From assembly GCF_002968635.1 (NCBI RefSeq), contig NZ_PVBN01000001.1, forward strand, positions 806,001 through 870,000: a stretch of 64,000 bases of DNA, written 5' to 3'. Below are positions 37,779-46,485 of this stretch, piece by piece. Position 1 is the first letter of the stretch. Every line of letters begins with the position of its first letter. A model generated the notes under the pieces. It saw only the letters and a program-made list of their open reading frames with translations, had not been told where the DNA came from and ran no database searches. The position numbers were made by a program, and so were the translations under genes. This DNA is from Neorhizobium alkalisoli (lineage in GTDB: Bacteria; Pseudomonadota; Alphaproteobacteria; Rhizobiales; Rhizobiaceae).

Positions 37779-38147
37779 CTAAGCAGCCGTCCAGCCAAGT
37801 CCAAATCGATGGGCGACGGTGTTGAAGCGCTTATCCCGCGTCCATAGCAAGGTCCCCGGTGTCAGCAAAAGAGATGCCAAAAGGTGCGCATCGGAATAGC
37901 CGATGCCGCAGCCCGATAGTTTATGTTGGCTGATCATTGCCAATACCTCGCTATCCAAGGCGAGTTTAAGCTGCGGCAAACGCTGCAGGTAACGGATCAC
38001 AAGATCGTATTGGCGGAGGTTTCCAAGCGCCAGTTCCCCGATGATATGCGGGTGCATGTAAACCTGATGTTTATCGAGCAATTCGATTAAACGAGGGTCG
38101 GGCTTTCCGAGATGATCCGCCCAAATCACCGTATCAATCAAGATCAC
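37779..38147 (-). CDS. vapC: VapC-type PIN-domain toxin
   Basis: The 122-aa protein is a PIN domain: MILIDTVIWADHL carries the first acidic residue D5, IIGELALG the conserved Glu, GIGYSDAHLLAS the third, and LLWTRDKRF the last Asp. VapC toxins are RNases that cut tRNA or rRNA. Its start overlaps the antitoxin stop by four bases. Confidence 0.92.
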   Translation of the reverse strand: MILIDTVIWADHLGKPDPRLIELLDKHQVYMHPHIIGELALGNLRQYDLVIRYLQRLPQLKLALDSEVLAMISQHKLSGCGIGYSDAHLLASLLLTPGTLLWTRDKRFNTVAHRFGLGWTAA

Positions 38148-38341
38148 AGATCGTCGGGCCTTGATCTTGGAGCAGCTTTGAAATTCGGCTCGCTGCCACC
38201 CAGCAAGATGAGGCGTTGCGCTGCTTCGTGCTGAACAAGCAAGGTAAGCGCTCTCTTGATCACGGCGGATGTCTCGTTGATGCCACTGAATTCTTTGGCA
38301 TCCGCGAGCAATTCGTCATCTACAGTTATGGTCGTTCTCAT
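38144..38341 (-). CDS. vapB: VapB-type antitoxin
   Basis: The 65-aa protein begins MRTTITVDDELLADAKEFSG, a ribbon-helix-helix DNA-binding start, then a helix TSAVIKRALTLLVQHEAAQR and a C-terminal tail (GGSEPNFKAAP) of the type that covers the VapC active site. It should neutralise VapC and repress the operon. Confidence 0.92.
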   Translation of the reverse strand: MRTTITVDDELLADAKEFSGINETSAVIKRALTLLVQHEAAQRLILLGGSEPNFKAAPRSRPDDL

Positions 38342-38356
38342 GTCTCCATCTCCTGC

Positions 38357-38382
38357 GCATCAAAATTAGCATCAAATGATGC
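38357..38382. promoter_or_regulatory. Putative VapB operator
   Basis: GCATCA occurs at 38357-38362 and 38369-38374, the second copy forming a palindrome with TGATGC at 38377-38382. The block is 16-41 bases upstream of the vapB start, a normal place for autoregulation. Confidence 0.55.
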
Positions 38383-38518
38383 GGCCATCAATCTTCGTGG
38401 CCTGCAGATATATGTCCTGACGCATTCGTGACCGCTGTCCACACTGCCGGCTTATCACTTCATTAACCATAATCTCCTTAAGTTTGCGTCATCTTCTCGA
38501 CGCACCAAGGACACATTC

Positions 38519-39130
38519 ATGTCGATCTCCCGTCGCGGTTTTCTGGTCGGTCTGCCGCTGATGCTTGCGGGCTGCGCCTCCACGGTTCCGCAGTACACGA
38601 ACTATGCGGCGCTGCCGAACGAGCAGTTTCCGCTGAAGGCGGTGCCGGCCGAGAAGATCAAGCCAGAATTGCGTCGTCAGGAAGTCGCCTATGAGAGCGC
38701 GCATCCGGCAGGCACGGTCGTGGTCGATACGCCGGCCCGCCGCGCCTATTATGTTCTCGGCAATGGCCGTGCGATCCGTTATGGCGTGGGCGTCGGCCGG
38801 GCGGGTCTTGCCCTAGCCGGCAGTGCCTATGTCGGCCGCAAGGCCGAATGGCCGACCTGGACGCCAACGGCCAACATGCAGCGCCGGGAGGCCCGCTATC
38901 GGAAGCTCGCCGGCGGCATGCCGGGCGGCCCGAACAATCCGCTGGGCGCCCGTGCCATGTATCTCTATCGCGGCGGCAGCGACACCCATTTCCGCATCCA
39001 CGGCACCAACCAGCCGGAATCGATCGGCCTTGCCATGTCGAGCGGCTGCATCCGCATGATGAACCACGATGTCATCGACCTCTACGAGCGCGTCAAGGTC
39101 GGCGCGAAGGTCGTCGTCATCCAGGCCTGA
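38519..39130 (+). CDS. L,D-transpeptidase (YkuD family) lipoprotein
   Basis: The 203-aa precursor has a twin-arginine-like or Sec signal (SRRGFLVGLPLMLAGC) with lipobox at C19. The catalytic motif is complete: H161 in IHGTNQPESIG and C177 in SSGCIRM. Such enzymes form 3-3 cross-links in peptidoglycan or attach proteins to it, and Rhizobiales carry many copies. The gene is monocistronic, with its own terminator right after the stop. Confidence 0.94.
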   Translation: MSISRRGFLVGLPLMLAGCASTVPQYTNYAALPNEQFPLKAVPAEKIKPELRRQEVAYESAHPAGTVVVDTPARRAYYVLGNGRAIRYGVGVGRAGLALAGSAYVGRKAEWPTWTPTANMQRREARYRKLAGGMPGGPNNPLGARAMYLYRGGSDTHFRIHGTNQPESIGLAMSSGCIRMMNHDVIDLYERVKVGAKVVVIQA

Positions 39131-39152
39131 CCCACGATCAGGCCTGACAAAG

Positions 39153-39184
39153 AAAGCCCGCCGTTTCAGCCACGGCGGGCTTTT
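39153..39184 (+). terminator. Rho-independent terminator
   Basis: AAAGCCCGCCG (39153-39163) pairs with CGGCGGGCTTT (39173-39183), followed by T residues. It closes the L,D-transpeptidase gene. Confidence 0.92.
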
Positions 39185-39191
39185 CGTCGTT

Positions 39192-39254
39192 AAAGCATTT
39201 CCAGGAAAAGTGTAACACGGTTTTCAGTCCGGAAATGCGCAGAACAAAGGCTCT
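39192..39254. repeat. Rhizobial dispersed intergenic repeat (copy 2, palindromic)
   Basis: GCATTTCC (39195-39202) and GGAAATGC (39231-39238) bound a central AGGAAAAGTGTAACACGG, and AGAACAAAGGCTCTAG follows. This matches a repeat type I know from rhizobial intergenic regions. It overlaps the stop codon of the oxidoreductase gene. Confidence 0.6.
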
Positions 39255-40269
39255 AGAAGCCTGACAGCACGAGCTTGCCCTTGGTCCGGTTGCTCTCGAT
39301 CATCGCATGCGCCTTCTTCAGGTTGGCGGCATTGATCGGGCCAAGCGTCTCGGAAAGGGTGGTGCGGATCTTCCCGGCATCCACCAGCTCCGCCACGTGA
39401 TTGAGGAGCTTGTGCTGCTCGATCATGTCGGCCGTCTGCCAGACCGGCCGAGCGAACATCATTTCCCAGTGGATGGAGAGCGCCTTGCTCTTGAAGGGCC
39501 TGATGTCCATGGCCTCCTTCGGATCGTCGATCAGCGCGAACCGGCCCTGCGGGGCGACGAGCTCGAGTACGTCCTTGATATGCTGGTCCGTATGGGTGGT
39601 CGAGAAGACGAAGGCGGGCGAACCGATCGCCAGTTCCTCGAACTGTTTTGCCAGCGGCTTGGAATGGTCGAGCACGTGGTGGGCGCCGAGTTCCTTGATC
39701 CAGGCCTGCGTTTCCGGTCGCGAGCCGGTGCCGATCACTGTCACGTCGGAAAGCTCTCGCAGGAGCTGGATGGCGATCGAACCGACGCCACCGGCGCCGC
39801 CGATGACCAGCACGGCATTCCAGGCGCCCGGCACCTTGTCCTGCACCTTCATGCGATGAAAGAGCGTCTCATAGGCGGTAATCGCGGTGAGCGGCAGCGC
39901 GGCGGCTTCCTCGAAGCTCAGCGTCTTCGGCTTGAAGCCGACGATCCGCTCGTCGACCAGATGGAATTCCGCATTCGTGCCGGCCCGGTTGATCGCGCCG
40001 GCGTAATAAACCTCGTCGCCCGGCTTGAAGAGCTTCACGTCCGGTCCGGCCGTCTTGACGATGCCTGCGGCGTCGTAGCCCAGAATCCGGTGCTGCCCGG
40101 CTTCGACCGCCGCCGATTTGCGGACCTTGGTATCGACCGGATTGACGGAAACCGCCTTGATCTCGACCAGAAGGTCACGGCCTTTCGCCTCCGGCATCGG
40201 CAGCTCGATGTCGATCAGCGAGGTTTCGGCGGTAATGGGCTGGGGTGCGTTGAAGCCGACGGCGCGCAT
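39253..40269 (-). CDS. Zinc-type alcohol dehydrogenase-like / quinone oxidoreductase
   Basis: The 338-aa medium-chain dehydrogenase has the GroES-like N-terminal domain and the NADPH-binding VLVIGGAGGVGSIAIQLL. No zinc-binding cysteine cluster is visible, as in quinone oxidoreductases of this branch (the ZTA1-like family). It probably reduces quinones or activated alkenes. A HxlR regulator is divergently transcribed 128 bases away and likely controls it. Confidence 0.9.
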   Translation of the reverse strand: MRAVGFNAPQPITAETSLIDIELPMPEAKGRDLLVEIKAVSVNPVDTKVRKSAAVEAGQHRILGYDAAGIVKTAGPDVKLFKPGDEVYYAGAINRAGTNAEFHLVDERIVGFKPKTLSFEEAAALPLTAITAYETLFHRMKVQDKVPGAWNAVLVIGGAGGVGSIAIQLLRELSDVTVIGTGSRPETQAWIKELGAHHVLDHSKPLAKQFEELAIGSPAFVFSTTHTDQHIKDVLELVAPQGRFALIDDPKEAMDIRPFKSKALSIHWEMMFARPVWQTADMIEQHKLLNHVAELVDAGKIRTTLSETLGPINAANLKKAHAMIESNRTKGKLVLSGF

Positions 40270-40364
40270 TCAAGATCTCCTTCATTTGCGAGTGGCGTTT
40301 GTTGCCTGGAGACTAGATGGCTCGTATGGTTCGCCAGCGCAAGAATGCACATTTTTGATGTATA

Positions 40365-40380
40365 GTATCGAAAAGGATAC
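40365..40380. promoter_or_regulatory. Inverted repeat, putative HxlR operator
   Basis: GTATC (40365-40369) and GATAC (40376-40380) are separated by six bases and overlap a possible -10 (TATAGT at 40361), 18 bases before the HxlR gene start. Placement suggests autoregulation. Confidence 0.5.
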
Positions 40381-40397
40381 CGTGAAAGGATCCCCGG

Positions 40398-40799
40398 ATG
40401 TCCAAGCCGCGTGCCAAGCTGACCGACAATTTTCCCGGTTGCCCGGTCGAATCGACACTGAGTTTTCTCGACGGCAAATGGAAGGGCGTGATCCTTTATC
40501 ATCTGCTTGAAAACGGCACGTTGCGCTTCAACGAGCTTCGCCGCCGCATCCCGTCGGTGACGCAGCGCATGCTGACCAAGCAGCTGAGGGAGCTCGAAGA
40601 GGCGGGGCTCTTGGAGCGGACCGTGTTTGCGGTCGTTCCGCCGCGCGTCGACTACACGCTGACGCCGCTCGGCCAGAGCCTGGAGCCCGTGGTCACGGCG
40701 CTGCGCCTCTGGGGCAAGGAGCATGTCATCTGCCGTGACGGGCAGAAGTTCGTGGTTGCGCCGGAGGCGGAAGCAAAAGCGCCATCCAAGGCGGCCTGA
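40398..40799 (+). CDS. HxlR-family (DUF24) redox-sensing regulator
   Basis: The 133-aa winged-helix protein carries C15 in NFPGCPVESTL, the position of the redox-active cysteine in HypR, YodB and QorR type regulators, then the typical RFNELRRRIPSVTQRMLTKQ recognition region. Divergent location beside a quinone oxidoreductase suggests sensing of quinones or other electrophiles. It ends six bases before the convergent MFS gene. Confidence 0.88.
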   Translation: MSKPRAKLTDNFPGCPVESTLSFLDGKWKGVILYHLLENGTLRFNELRRRIPSVTQRMLTKQLRELEEAGLLERTVFAVVPPRVDYTLTPLGQSLEPVVTALRLWGKEHVICRDGQKFVVAPEAEAKAPSKAA

Positions 40800-40804
40800 T
40801 CAGG

Positions 40805-42046
40805 TCAGGCCGCACCCCGGCGCTTTTCCAGACTGACCGAAACCGCGAAGATGCCGAGCCCGAGCAGCGACAGGAACGCACCGACATAACCGGTGGCGGC
40901 AAAACCCCAGCCCCAGGAAATGACCAGCCCGCCGAGCCAGGCGCCGAGAGCGTTCGCGACGTTGAAGGCGGAGTGGTTGGATGCTGCGGCAAGCGTCTGC
41001 GCGTCGGCGGCAACATCCATCAGCCGCGTCTGCAATGCGGGGCCGGGGGCAAAACCGCAGCCGACCAGGAAGACGGTGATGTAGAGTGCGATCGGATTGT
41101 GGGCAAAGAGCGCGAAGGCGAGCATCACCACGATGTAGAAAACCATCGAGCCGCCGATCGTGCCCTTGAGCGACAGGTCTGCGAGCCTGGAGCCGACGAT
41201 ATTGCCGACATTCATGCCGATGCCGAAGAGGGCAAGCACGATCGATACCATGCCGACCGGCAGTTGAGCGGTTTGCGTCGTCGTCGAGGCGATATAGCTG
41301 AAGACGGAGAACATGCCGCCAAAGCCGATCGCGGCGATGCCGAGCGTCAGCCAGACCTGGGTGCGGCCGAAGGCGCTGAGCTCGCGACGGATGCTTGCCC
41401 CTTCCTGCACCTTGTCCCGCGGCTGGAAATACCAGAGGAGCGCCACGGTCAGCGCCCCGATTCCCCCGACCAGGAAGAAGGCGGCGCGCCAGCTGAGCAT
41501 CTGCCCCATGAAGGTTGCAAGCGGCGTACCGGCAAGGGTCGCGATGGTCAGGCCGAGCATGACGCGGCCGACGGCGCGGGCGCGTTTGTTGGGCGGCACC
41601 ATGGATGCAGCCACCAGCGAGGCGACGCCGAAATAGGCGCCATGCGGCAGCCCGGTGATAAAACGCAGCGCCGTGAAGCTCCAGAATGTCGGCGCCATAG
41701 CGCTGAGGATATTGCCCACCGCAAAGAGGCCCATCAGGCAGAGAAGCAGTGTTCTGCGCGGCAGGCGGGCAGACAGGATGGCGATAACAGGCGCGCCGAT
41801 CACCACGCCCAAGGCATAGGCGCTGATGACGTAACCCGCCGCCGGAATGCTGACCTCGAATGTCGAGGCCACGTCGGGAAGAAGCCCCATGATGACGAAT
41901 TCGCCGGTGCCGATGCCGAACCCGCCGACCGCAAGTGCAATCTCGATGAGCAGGATTGCCAGCGGTGAGAGGCTGGGAGTGGCGTCGGTGACGGGAGAGG
42001 TTGAACGATCGCGAACGGAATCGAAAGAGACGGCGGAATCGGTCAT
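40805..42046 (-). CDS. MFS efflux transporter (DHA1, AraJ/PbuE-like)
   Basis: The 413-aa protein has twelve predicted membrane segments. The MFS loop motif reads SARLPRRTLLL and the N-terminal region has GTGEFVIMGLLPDVA, both typical of sugar/arabinose or purine exporters of the DHA1 group. The charged N-terminal tail of about 30 residues is long for the family; the start at 42046 avoids a doubled Met. Substrate unknown. Confidence 0.9.
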   Translation of the reverse strand: MTDSAVSFDSVRDRSTSPVTDATPSLSPLAILLIEIALAVGGFGIGTGEFVIMGLLPDVASTFEVSIPAAGYVISAYALGVVIGAPVIAILSARLPRRTLLLCLMGLFAVGNILSAMAPTFWSFTALRFITGLPHGAYFGVASLVAASMVPPNKRARAVGRVMLGLTIATLAGTPLATFMGQMLSWRAAFFLVGGIGALTVALLWYFQPRDKVQEGASIRRELSAFGRTQVWLTLGIAAIGFGGMFSVFSYIASTTTQTAQLPVGMVSIVLALFGIGMNVGNIVGSRLADLSLKGTIGGSMVFYIVVMLAFALFAHNPIALYITVFLVGCGFAPGPALQTRLMDVAADAQTLAAASNHSAFNVANALGAWLGGLVISWGWGFAATGYVGAFLSLLGLGIFAVSVSLEKRRGAA

Positions 42047-42319
42047 CAAATTGAATCTGCTTGAAAAAAAGATGCGGGTAAGACGTGGGAGACGTCCACC
42101 CGCTCTGGAGGTGAGCGGTCATCAAAAATGACACAGGTCAAAAGTACCACGGGATTGTGCATTGCGGTAGAGCCTCACGAATATTCCTTAGGTGCTCACG
42201 GCATTGTGTGTGCGGTGCCGGCCTCATTGGCGCCCTGTTGATAAAGCACGTCATCGCAACCATTTCTTCGGTACCCCGTTGTCTCGCGGCCGAAACCGCC
42301 CGCCCAGAGCTTTGATGCG

Positions 42320-43258
42320 ATGAACCTTTTTGCCGTCTTCAACCGCGATGGCGGTACCTTCCGAACCACCGACATGGACGCCTATTGCGCCCAGGCAGCT
42401 CAGGCTTTCAAGTCTGCCGGCCATCAGATCGAGTGCCATGTGGTCTCCGGCGACGAGGTCATGGCGACCATGGAAAAGGCGGCCACAACGCCCGGTGTCG
42501 AAGGTCTGATTGCCGGCGGCGGTGACGGCACGATCTCGGCTGCGGCCGGTATTGCCTGGAAGAGCGGCATCGTGCTCGGCGTCGTTCCGGCCGGCACCAT
42601 GAACCTCTTTGCTCGTTCGCTGAAGCTGCCTCTCGACATATGGCGGGTGCTGGACACGCTGGCTGTCGCCACTCCCGAAAACATCGATATCGCCAGCGCC
42701 AACGGCAAGAGCTTCGTGCATCAGTTTTCGGCCGGCCTGCATGCCCGCATGGTGCGTTACCGCAATTCCATGACCTATGCGTCGCGGCTCGGGAAAATCC
42801 GGGCGAGCACGCGCGCTGCGATCGGGGTGATGTTCAACCCGCCGGAATTCGAGGTTGAGTTCAACGTCGGGGGCAAGACCGTCTCCCGCGAGGTTTCCGC
42901 GATCTCGGTCTCCAACAACGAATTCGGTTCCGATCCTTTGATGTATGCGGACCAACTGACGCGCGGGCATTTGGGTCTTTATTTTGCCGATCCTCTGACA
43001 CCGGCAGGCGTGGCGAAACTCGCCGTCGACATCCTGCGAGGGCGGCTCAAGGAAAACGCTGCGGTGACGGCCATGACGGCTACCGAGGTCGAACTGCATT
43101 TCCCCCGCGAGCGGCACGACATCCGCTGCGTCATCGACGGCGAACTTCTGCCGATGAAGCGCGATGTGCATCTGAAGATCCATGCGGGGGAACTGAGGGT
43201 ACTGGTCAACGAACCGCAACTCCGCGAACTGGACGAGCGGGACGGCAGCGGAATCTGA
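42320..43258 (+). CDS. Diacylglycerol/lipid kinase (YegS/BmrU family)
   Basis: The 312-aa protein has the DAGK catalytic motif AGGGDGT (65-71), VPAGTMNLFARSL near 92-104 (the phosphate loop), and a C-terminal beta domain with VCIDGE-like residues (RCVIDGELL). It phosphorylates diacylglycerol or a related lipid. The C-terminal tail is rich in Glu and Arg. It is convergent with the diguanylate cyclase gene. Confidence 0.93.
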   Translation: MNLFAVFNRDGGTFRTTDMDAYCAQAAQAFKSAGHQIECHVVSGDEVMATMEKAATTPGVEGLIAGGGDGTISAAAGIAWKSGIVLGVVPAGTMNLFARSLKLPLDIWRVLDTLAVATPENIDIASANGKSFVHQFSAGLHARMVRYRNSMTYASRLGKIRASTRAAIGVMFNPPEFEVEFNVGGKTVSREVSAISVSNNEFGSDPLMYADQLTRGHLGLYFADPLTPAGVAKLAVDILRGRLKENAAVTAMTATEVELHFPRERHDIRCVIDGELLPMKRDVHLKIHAGELRVLVNEPQLRELDERDGSGI

Positions 43259-43271
43259 GGGCTTCGGCAGG

Positions 43272-44015
43272 CTAGGCCGACGAGACGACCTGGTTCCGGC
43301 CGCGGGCCTTGGCCTCGTAGAGATTGACATCAGCCGCCTTGAGGCAGGCATGGGGATCGAAACCCGCCCCGCAATACAAGGCTCCGATGCTCGCCGAAAC
43401 GCCGATCTTCGCCCCGGAGGGAGAGCGGATATCGACGCCGCCGATGGCTTCGCGAACATCCTCGCATCGCTTCGGCATGTCCTTGATTGCGATGCCGCCT
43501 CGAAAAAGCGCGAATTCTTCACCTCCGAGACGGCCGGCGATGTCGAATTGCCCCCGATAGGTCGAGAGTATCCGCCCGGTCCGGCGAAGCACCTCGTCTC
43601 CAGCGGCGTGGCCATGGCGGTCGTTGATCGACTTGAAATGGTCGAGATCGAGGAAAATCAGCGCTCCGGTCACCCCGTTGCGGCTGAAAGCGTCGAGTTC
43701 TTCCAGGAAGGCACCGCGATTCAGCAATCCGGTCAGGCCGTCGCGCCTGGATTGCAACCTAAGTTCCTCATAGGCAAGGGCGAGTTTCGCTAGCGCATCG
43801 GAGGCGATTTTCTCAGCCCGCCGAACCCTTTCCGACTGCCAGAACATCATGGCTGAGGCGGGGATCGAAATCGCCAGTGGGCAGACGATCGTCATCACCA
43901 GCCCCGCACCGGCCACCTGTCCCCCCATCATGGGAACGAAGGCGAACGACAGTGAAAGCGAAGCGAGCAGCGACAACAGACCGGTCAGCAGTGACTTGAC
44001 AATAACGAGACGCAT
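43272..44015 (-). CDS. Membrane diguanylate cyclase (GGDEF) without I-site
   Basis: The 247-aa protein has two N-terminal membrane segments (about 9-30 and 36-58), a coiled segment, and a GGDEF domain with the active motif GGEEF (164-168), so it can make cyclic di-GMP. The residue at the inhibitory-site Arg position (RxxD) is Gly155, so product feedback inhibition is probably absent. Confidence 0.92.
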   Translation of the reverse strand: MRLVIVKSLLTGLLSLLASLSLSFAFVPMMGGQVAGAGLVMTIVCPLAISIPASAMMFWQSERVRRAEKIASDALAKLALAYEELRLQSRRDGLTGLLNRGAFLEELDAFSRNGVTGALIFLDLDHFKSINDRHGHAAGDEVLRRTGRILSTYRGQFDIAGRLGGEEFALFRGGIAIKDMPKRCEDVREAIGGVDIRSPSGAKIGVSASIGALYCGAGFDPHACLKAADVNLYEAKARGRNQVVSSA

Positions 44016-44305
44016 CCACGGAGCCGCAATGACATGAAATATACGGCTTCCTTAGACCGAAGGGATTTAAGATAGGTTGAAGAAGAACTTCGGCCTTGAC
44101 GTCAAGGGTCCAAAACAGCGGCGGCCCTGCTCGTCGCGGACTGCCGATACGATGGCGATATCTCGCGATCGGGTGTTCATATCCTGTTATCCATTGGCCC
44201 TTAATTTCAACCCCCGATAGAACAAATTGCTTGTTTCGGGCCATGATGGTTCCGGCAGATGTTGCCTAGGCTTATGACAGGCGGAAGGCACGCGCGAGGA
44301 ACGGC

Positions 44306-45055
44306 ATGACTTCCATCTACGAACTTCAACCTGCAGCTTTGCTGATCCTGAAACAGTCGGCTGCCCAGTCGGCCATCCCTTCCGAAGAAGGTAAGGAAAA
44401 CGAGGCAAAGAAAACCGATCTCGTCCAGGTGGCGAACGGAATTTCCGGCGAACCCGCCAAGGAAACGATAAGAGCCGCTTTCGCCATCAACGCTGCATTT
44501 GTCGAGATGGACGAGAAGAGCCAACTCGTCTCCGACGCTATCGACTTCATCAATTCCGATCAGTTCAAGATAAGCGATCCCATTGCCAAGAATATGCTGA
44601 AGGCGCTGCTCTCCGAGAAGGGCTGGCAGTTCGCGCAGCTGGTGAACCAGCAATACGAAGCCCATGGCGGCCTCAGCCGGGAAAGCCTCTTCGCACTCGC
44701 CCTCCCGCAGATGATCAACAAGAATCGCGATCTCTTCACCGACGATGAGCTCTACGTGGGCATCAAGTTCAAGGAAAAGGGTGGGGTTGTGGTCTTTATC
44801 CCTGACAAGGATGGCAACAGCACCTATCGCGACCTGACGAGGGCATTGAAAGAGGAGGAGGTTGTTGCCGCACAGACCGGCGATCGCGAAGCGCTTCAGC
44901 AACTCCAGGAGGAATACGGCAAGTTCGTCGCTTCGATAACCAAGGCCTTCGATTATGAAAAGGGGCAGCCGATGCTGATCGACATCGACGATCTGCCATA
45001 CGCGCCATGGATATCGAAACCGTCTTTGCCGCAAGGACAGTCTAGCGGAGGATAG
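44306..45055 (+). CDS. Hypothetical 249-aa protein
   Basis: The product has no signal peptide or membrane segment. It is mainly helical and charged, with ETIRAAFAINAAFVEMDEK near 55-75, KNMLKALLSEKGWQF near 95, a Gly/Val-rich strand (GGVVVFIPDKDGNSTY) near 155-170, and an acidic C-terminal part. The start has GGAA 6 bases upstream, moderate. I do not recognise a family. It stands alone and ends in a hairpin. Confidence 0.75.
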   Translation: MTSIYELQPAALLILKQSAAQSAIPSEEGKENEAKKTDLVQVANGISGEPAKETIRAAFAINAAFVEMDEKSQLVSDAIDFINSDQFKISDPIAKNMLKALLSEKGWQFAQLVNQQYEAHGGLSRESLFALALPQMINKNRDLFTDDELYVGIKFKEKGGVVVFIPDKDGNSTYRDLTRALKEEEVVAAQTGDREALQQLQEEYGKFVASITKAFDYEKGQPMLIDIDDLPYAPWISKPSLPQGQSSGG

Positions 45056-45063
45056 TCCTCCGC
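45045..45063. terminator. Bidirectional hairpin with a stop codon in the loop
   Basis: GCGGAGGA (45045-45052) and TCCTCCGC (45056-45063) form an 8-bp stem; the three loop bases TAG are the stop codon of the upstream gene. It lies between two convergent genes. Confidence 0.6.
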
Positions 45064-45071
45064 CGTCTTCT

Positions 45072-46406
45072 CTAAACCCGCGGCAGATAGGTTTGGTAGT
45101 CGAAGTCGCTCACCGTCCGCAGATAGGTGATCGCCTCCTTGCGCTTGGTGTCGGCGTAGAGCTTCTGGTAGCGCGCGCCGAACGCCTCCTTGATGAAAGG
45201 CGAGGCGGAGAAATCCTCCACTGCCGTCAGGAAGTCATGCGTCAGGCGTTTCGTGCCGGCCGGCGGTTCCTTGCCCGGTTCGGTCGCCGGGCCGGGATCG
45301 AGCATCTCGTCCAGCCCCAAGAGCATGCCGCCAAGGATCGCGGTCAGCAACAGATAGGGATTGGCGTCGGCGCCGGCAACGCGGTGCTCGATGCGGGCGG
45401 CCGGGCCGTCCCTGTCCGGAATACGCACCGCAGTTCCCCGATGACCGAAGCCCCAGTCGATGTCGACCGGAGCGAAGGAGCCCGGCTGGAAACGGCGGTA
45501 GGAATTGGCAAACGGCGCGAAAATCAGCTGTGCATCGCGCATCGTCTTCAACATGCCGGCGCAGACGGATTTGAGCCGCGCCGGATCGCCGCCCCTGGCG
45601 TCCAGCACATTGTTGCCGTCGCGGTCGATGATGCTCGCATGCACATGCAGGCCGGAGCCGGCCTGGTCCGCATAGGGTTTGGCCATGCAGGTGGATTTTA
45701 ACCCGTGTTTCCTGGCGGCCTGTTCGGCAATGCGCTTCAGGTAGATGCAGTCGTCGGCCGCCGCCAGCGCGTCGGCGCGGTGCAGAAGATTGATCTCGAA
45801 CTGGCCGGGCCCGAATTCGGCGGTCGTCGCATCCGCCGGCAGCCCTTGAGCGCCGGCCCAGGTTCTGACGGTCTGCAGATAATCATTGAGCGCATCGACG
45901 GCGCTCATGTCGTAGAGCTGGAAACCGTTCGGCTGGTCGCGATACATCAGCTTGGCCGGCGGGCGCGGCCTGCCGGTCTCCCGCCAGTCGTCCTGCACCA
46001 CATAAAATTCCAGCTCCGTGGCGACGACCGGGGTCAGGCCGCGCTGCTCGTAGCGTTCCAGCATCGCTGCGAGAACGGCGCGCGGATCCATGAAGCTCGG
46101 GGTTCCGTCCATCTCGTGCATGGTGGAAAGCACCTGGACCGACCCCTCCGGCCCCCAGGGCATCGGCGCGAGGCTGCGCCTGTCGGGTACGCAGACGCCG
46201 TCGGGATCGCCGATCGTTATCGAAAGCCCGTTTAGCTCGTCATTATCGTAGCCCCATATGTCGAGCGACTGGGTGGAGGTGGGCAGGCGCACCGTGCCAT
46301 CCCAGACCTTCTTCTCTGCCTCGAGCGGAATGCGCTTGCCGCGCAGGTCGCCATTCATGCCGACGAGCAGGATTTCGATATGAGGCGTGACGGATTCAGA
46401 GGACAT
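45072..46406 (-). CDS. Glutamine synthetase family, gamma-glutamylputrescine-synthetase-like
   Basis: The 444-aa protein has the glutamine synthetase beta-grasp N-terminus and the catalytic barrel with the ATP/glutamate site (TELEFYVVQDD, AEFGPGQFEINL, HASIIDRDGNNVL and RIPDRDGPAARIEHR). The long upstream open frame is not used because MSSESVTPHIEIL starts the domain. In Pseudomonas and enterics such enzymes (SpuI, PuuA) join putrescine to glutamate. The adjacent divergent putrescine aminotransferase supports this job. Confidence 0.87.
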   Translation of the reverse strand: MSSESVTPHIEILLVGMNGDLRGKRIPLEAEKKVWDGTVRLPTSTQSLDIWGYDNDELNGLSITIGDPDGVCVPDRRSLAPMPWGPEGSVQVLSTMHEMDGTPSFMDPRAVLAAMLERYEQRGLTPVVATELEFYVVQDDWRETGRPRPPAKLMYRDQPNGFQLYDMSAVDALNDYLQTVRTWAGAQGLPADATTAEFGPGQFEINLLHRADALAAADDCIYLKRIAEQAARKHGLKSTCMAKPYADQAGSGLHVHASIIDRDGNNVLDARGGDPARLKSVCAGMLKTMRDAQLIFAPFANSYRRFQPGSFAPVDIDWGFGHRGTAVRIPDRDGPAARIEHRVAGADANPYLLLTAILGGMLLGLDEMLDPGPATEPGKEPPAGTKRLTHDFLTAVEDFSASPFIKEAFGARYQKLYADTKRKEAITYLRTVSDFDYQTYLPRV

Positions 46407-46485
46407 CGGCAGGTCTTTTGAAAGGGTGTTGCGGAAGAGAGTTCGTAACCGATAAGAATTGACCGCACAATCAGAGGCCAGTTCC

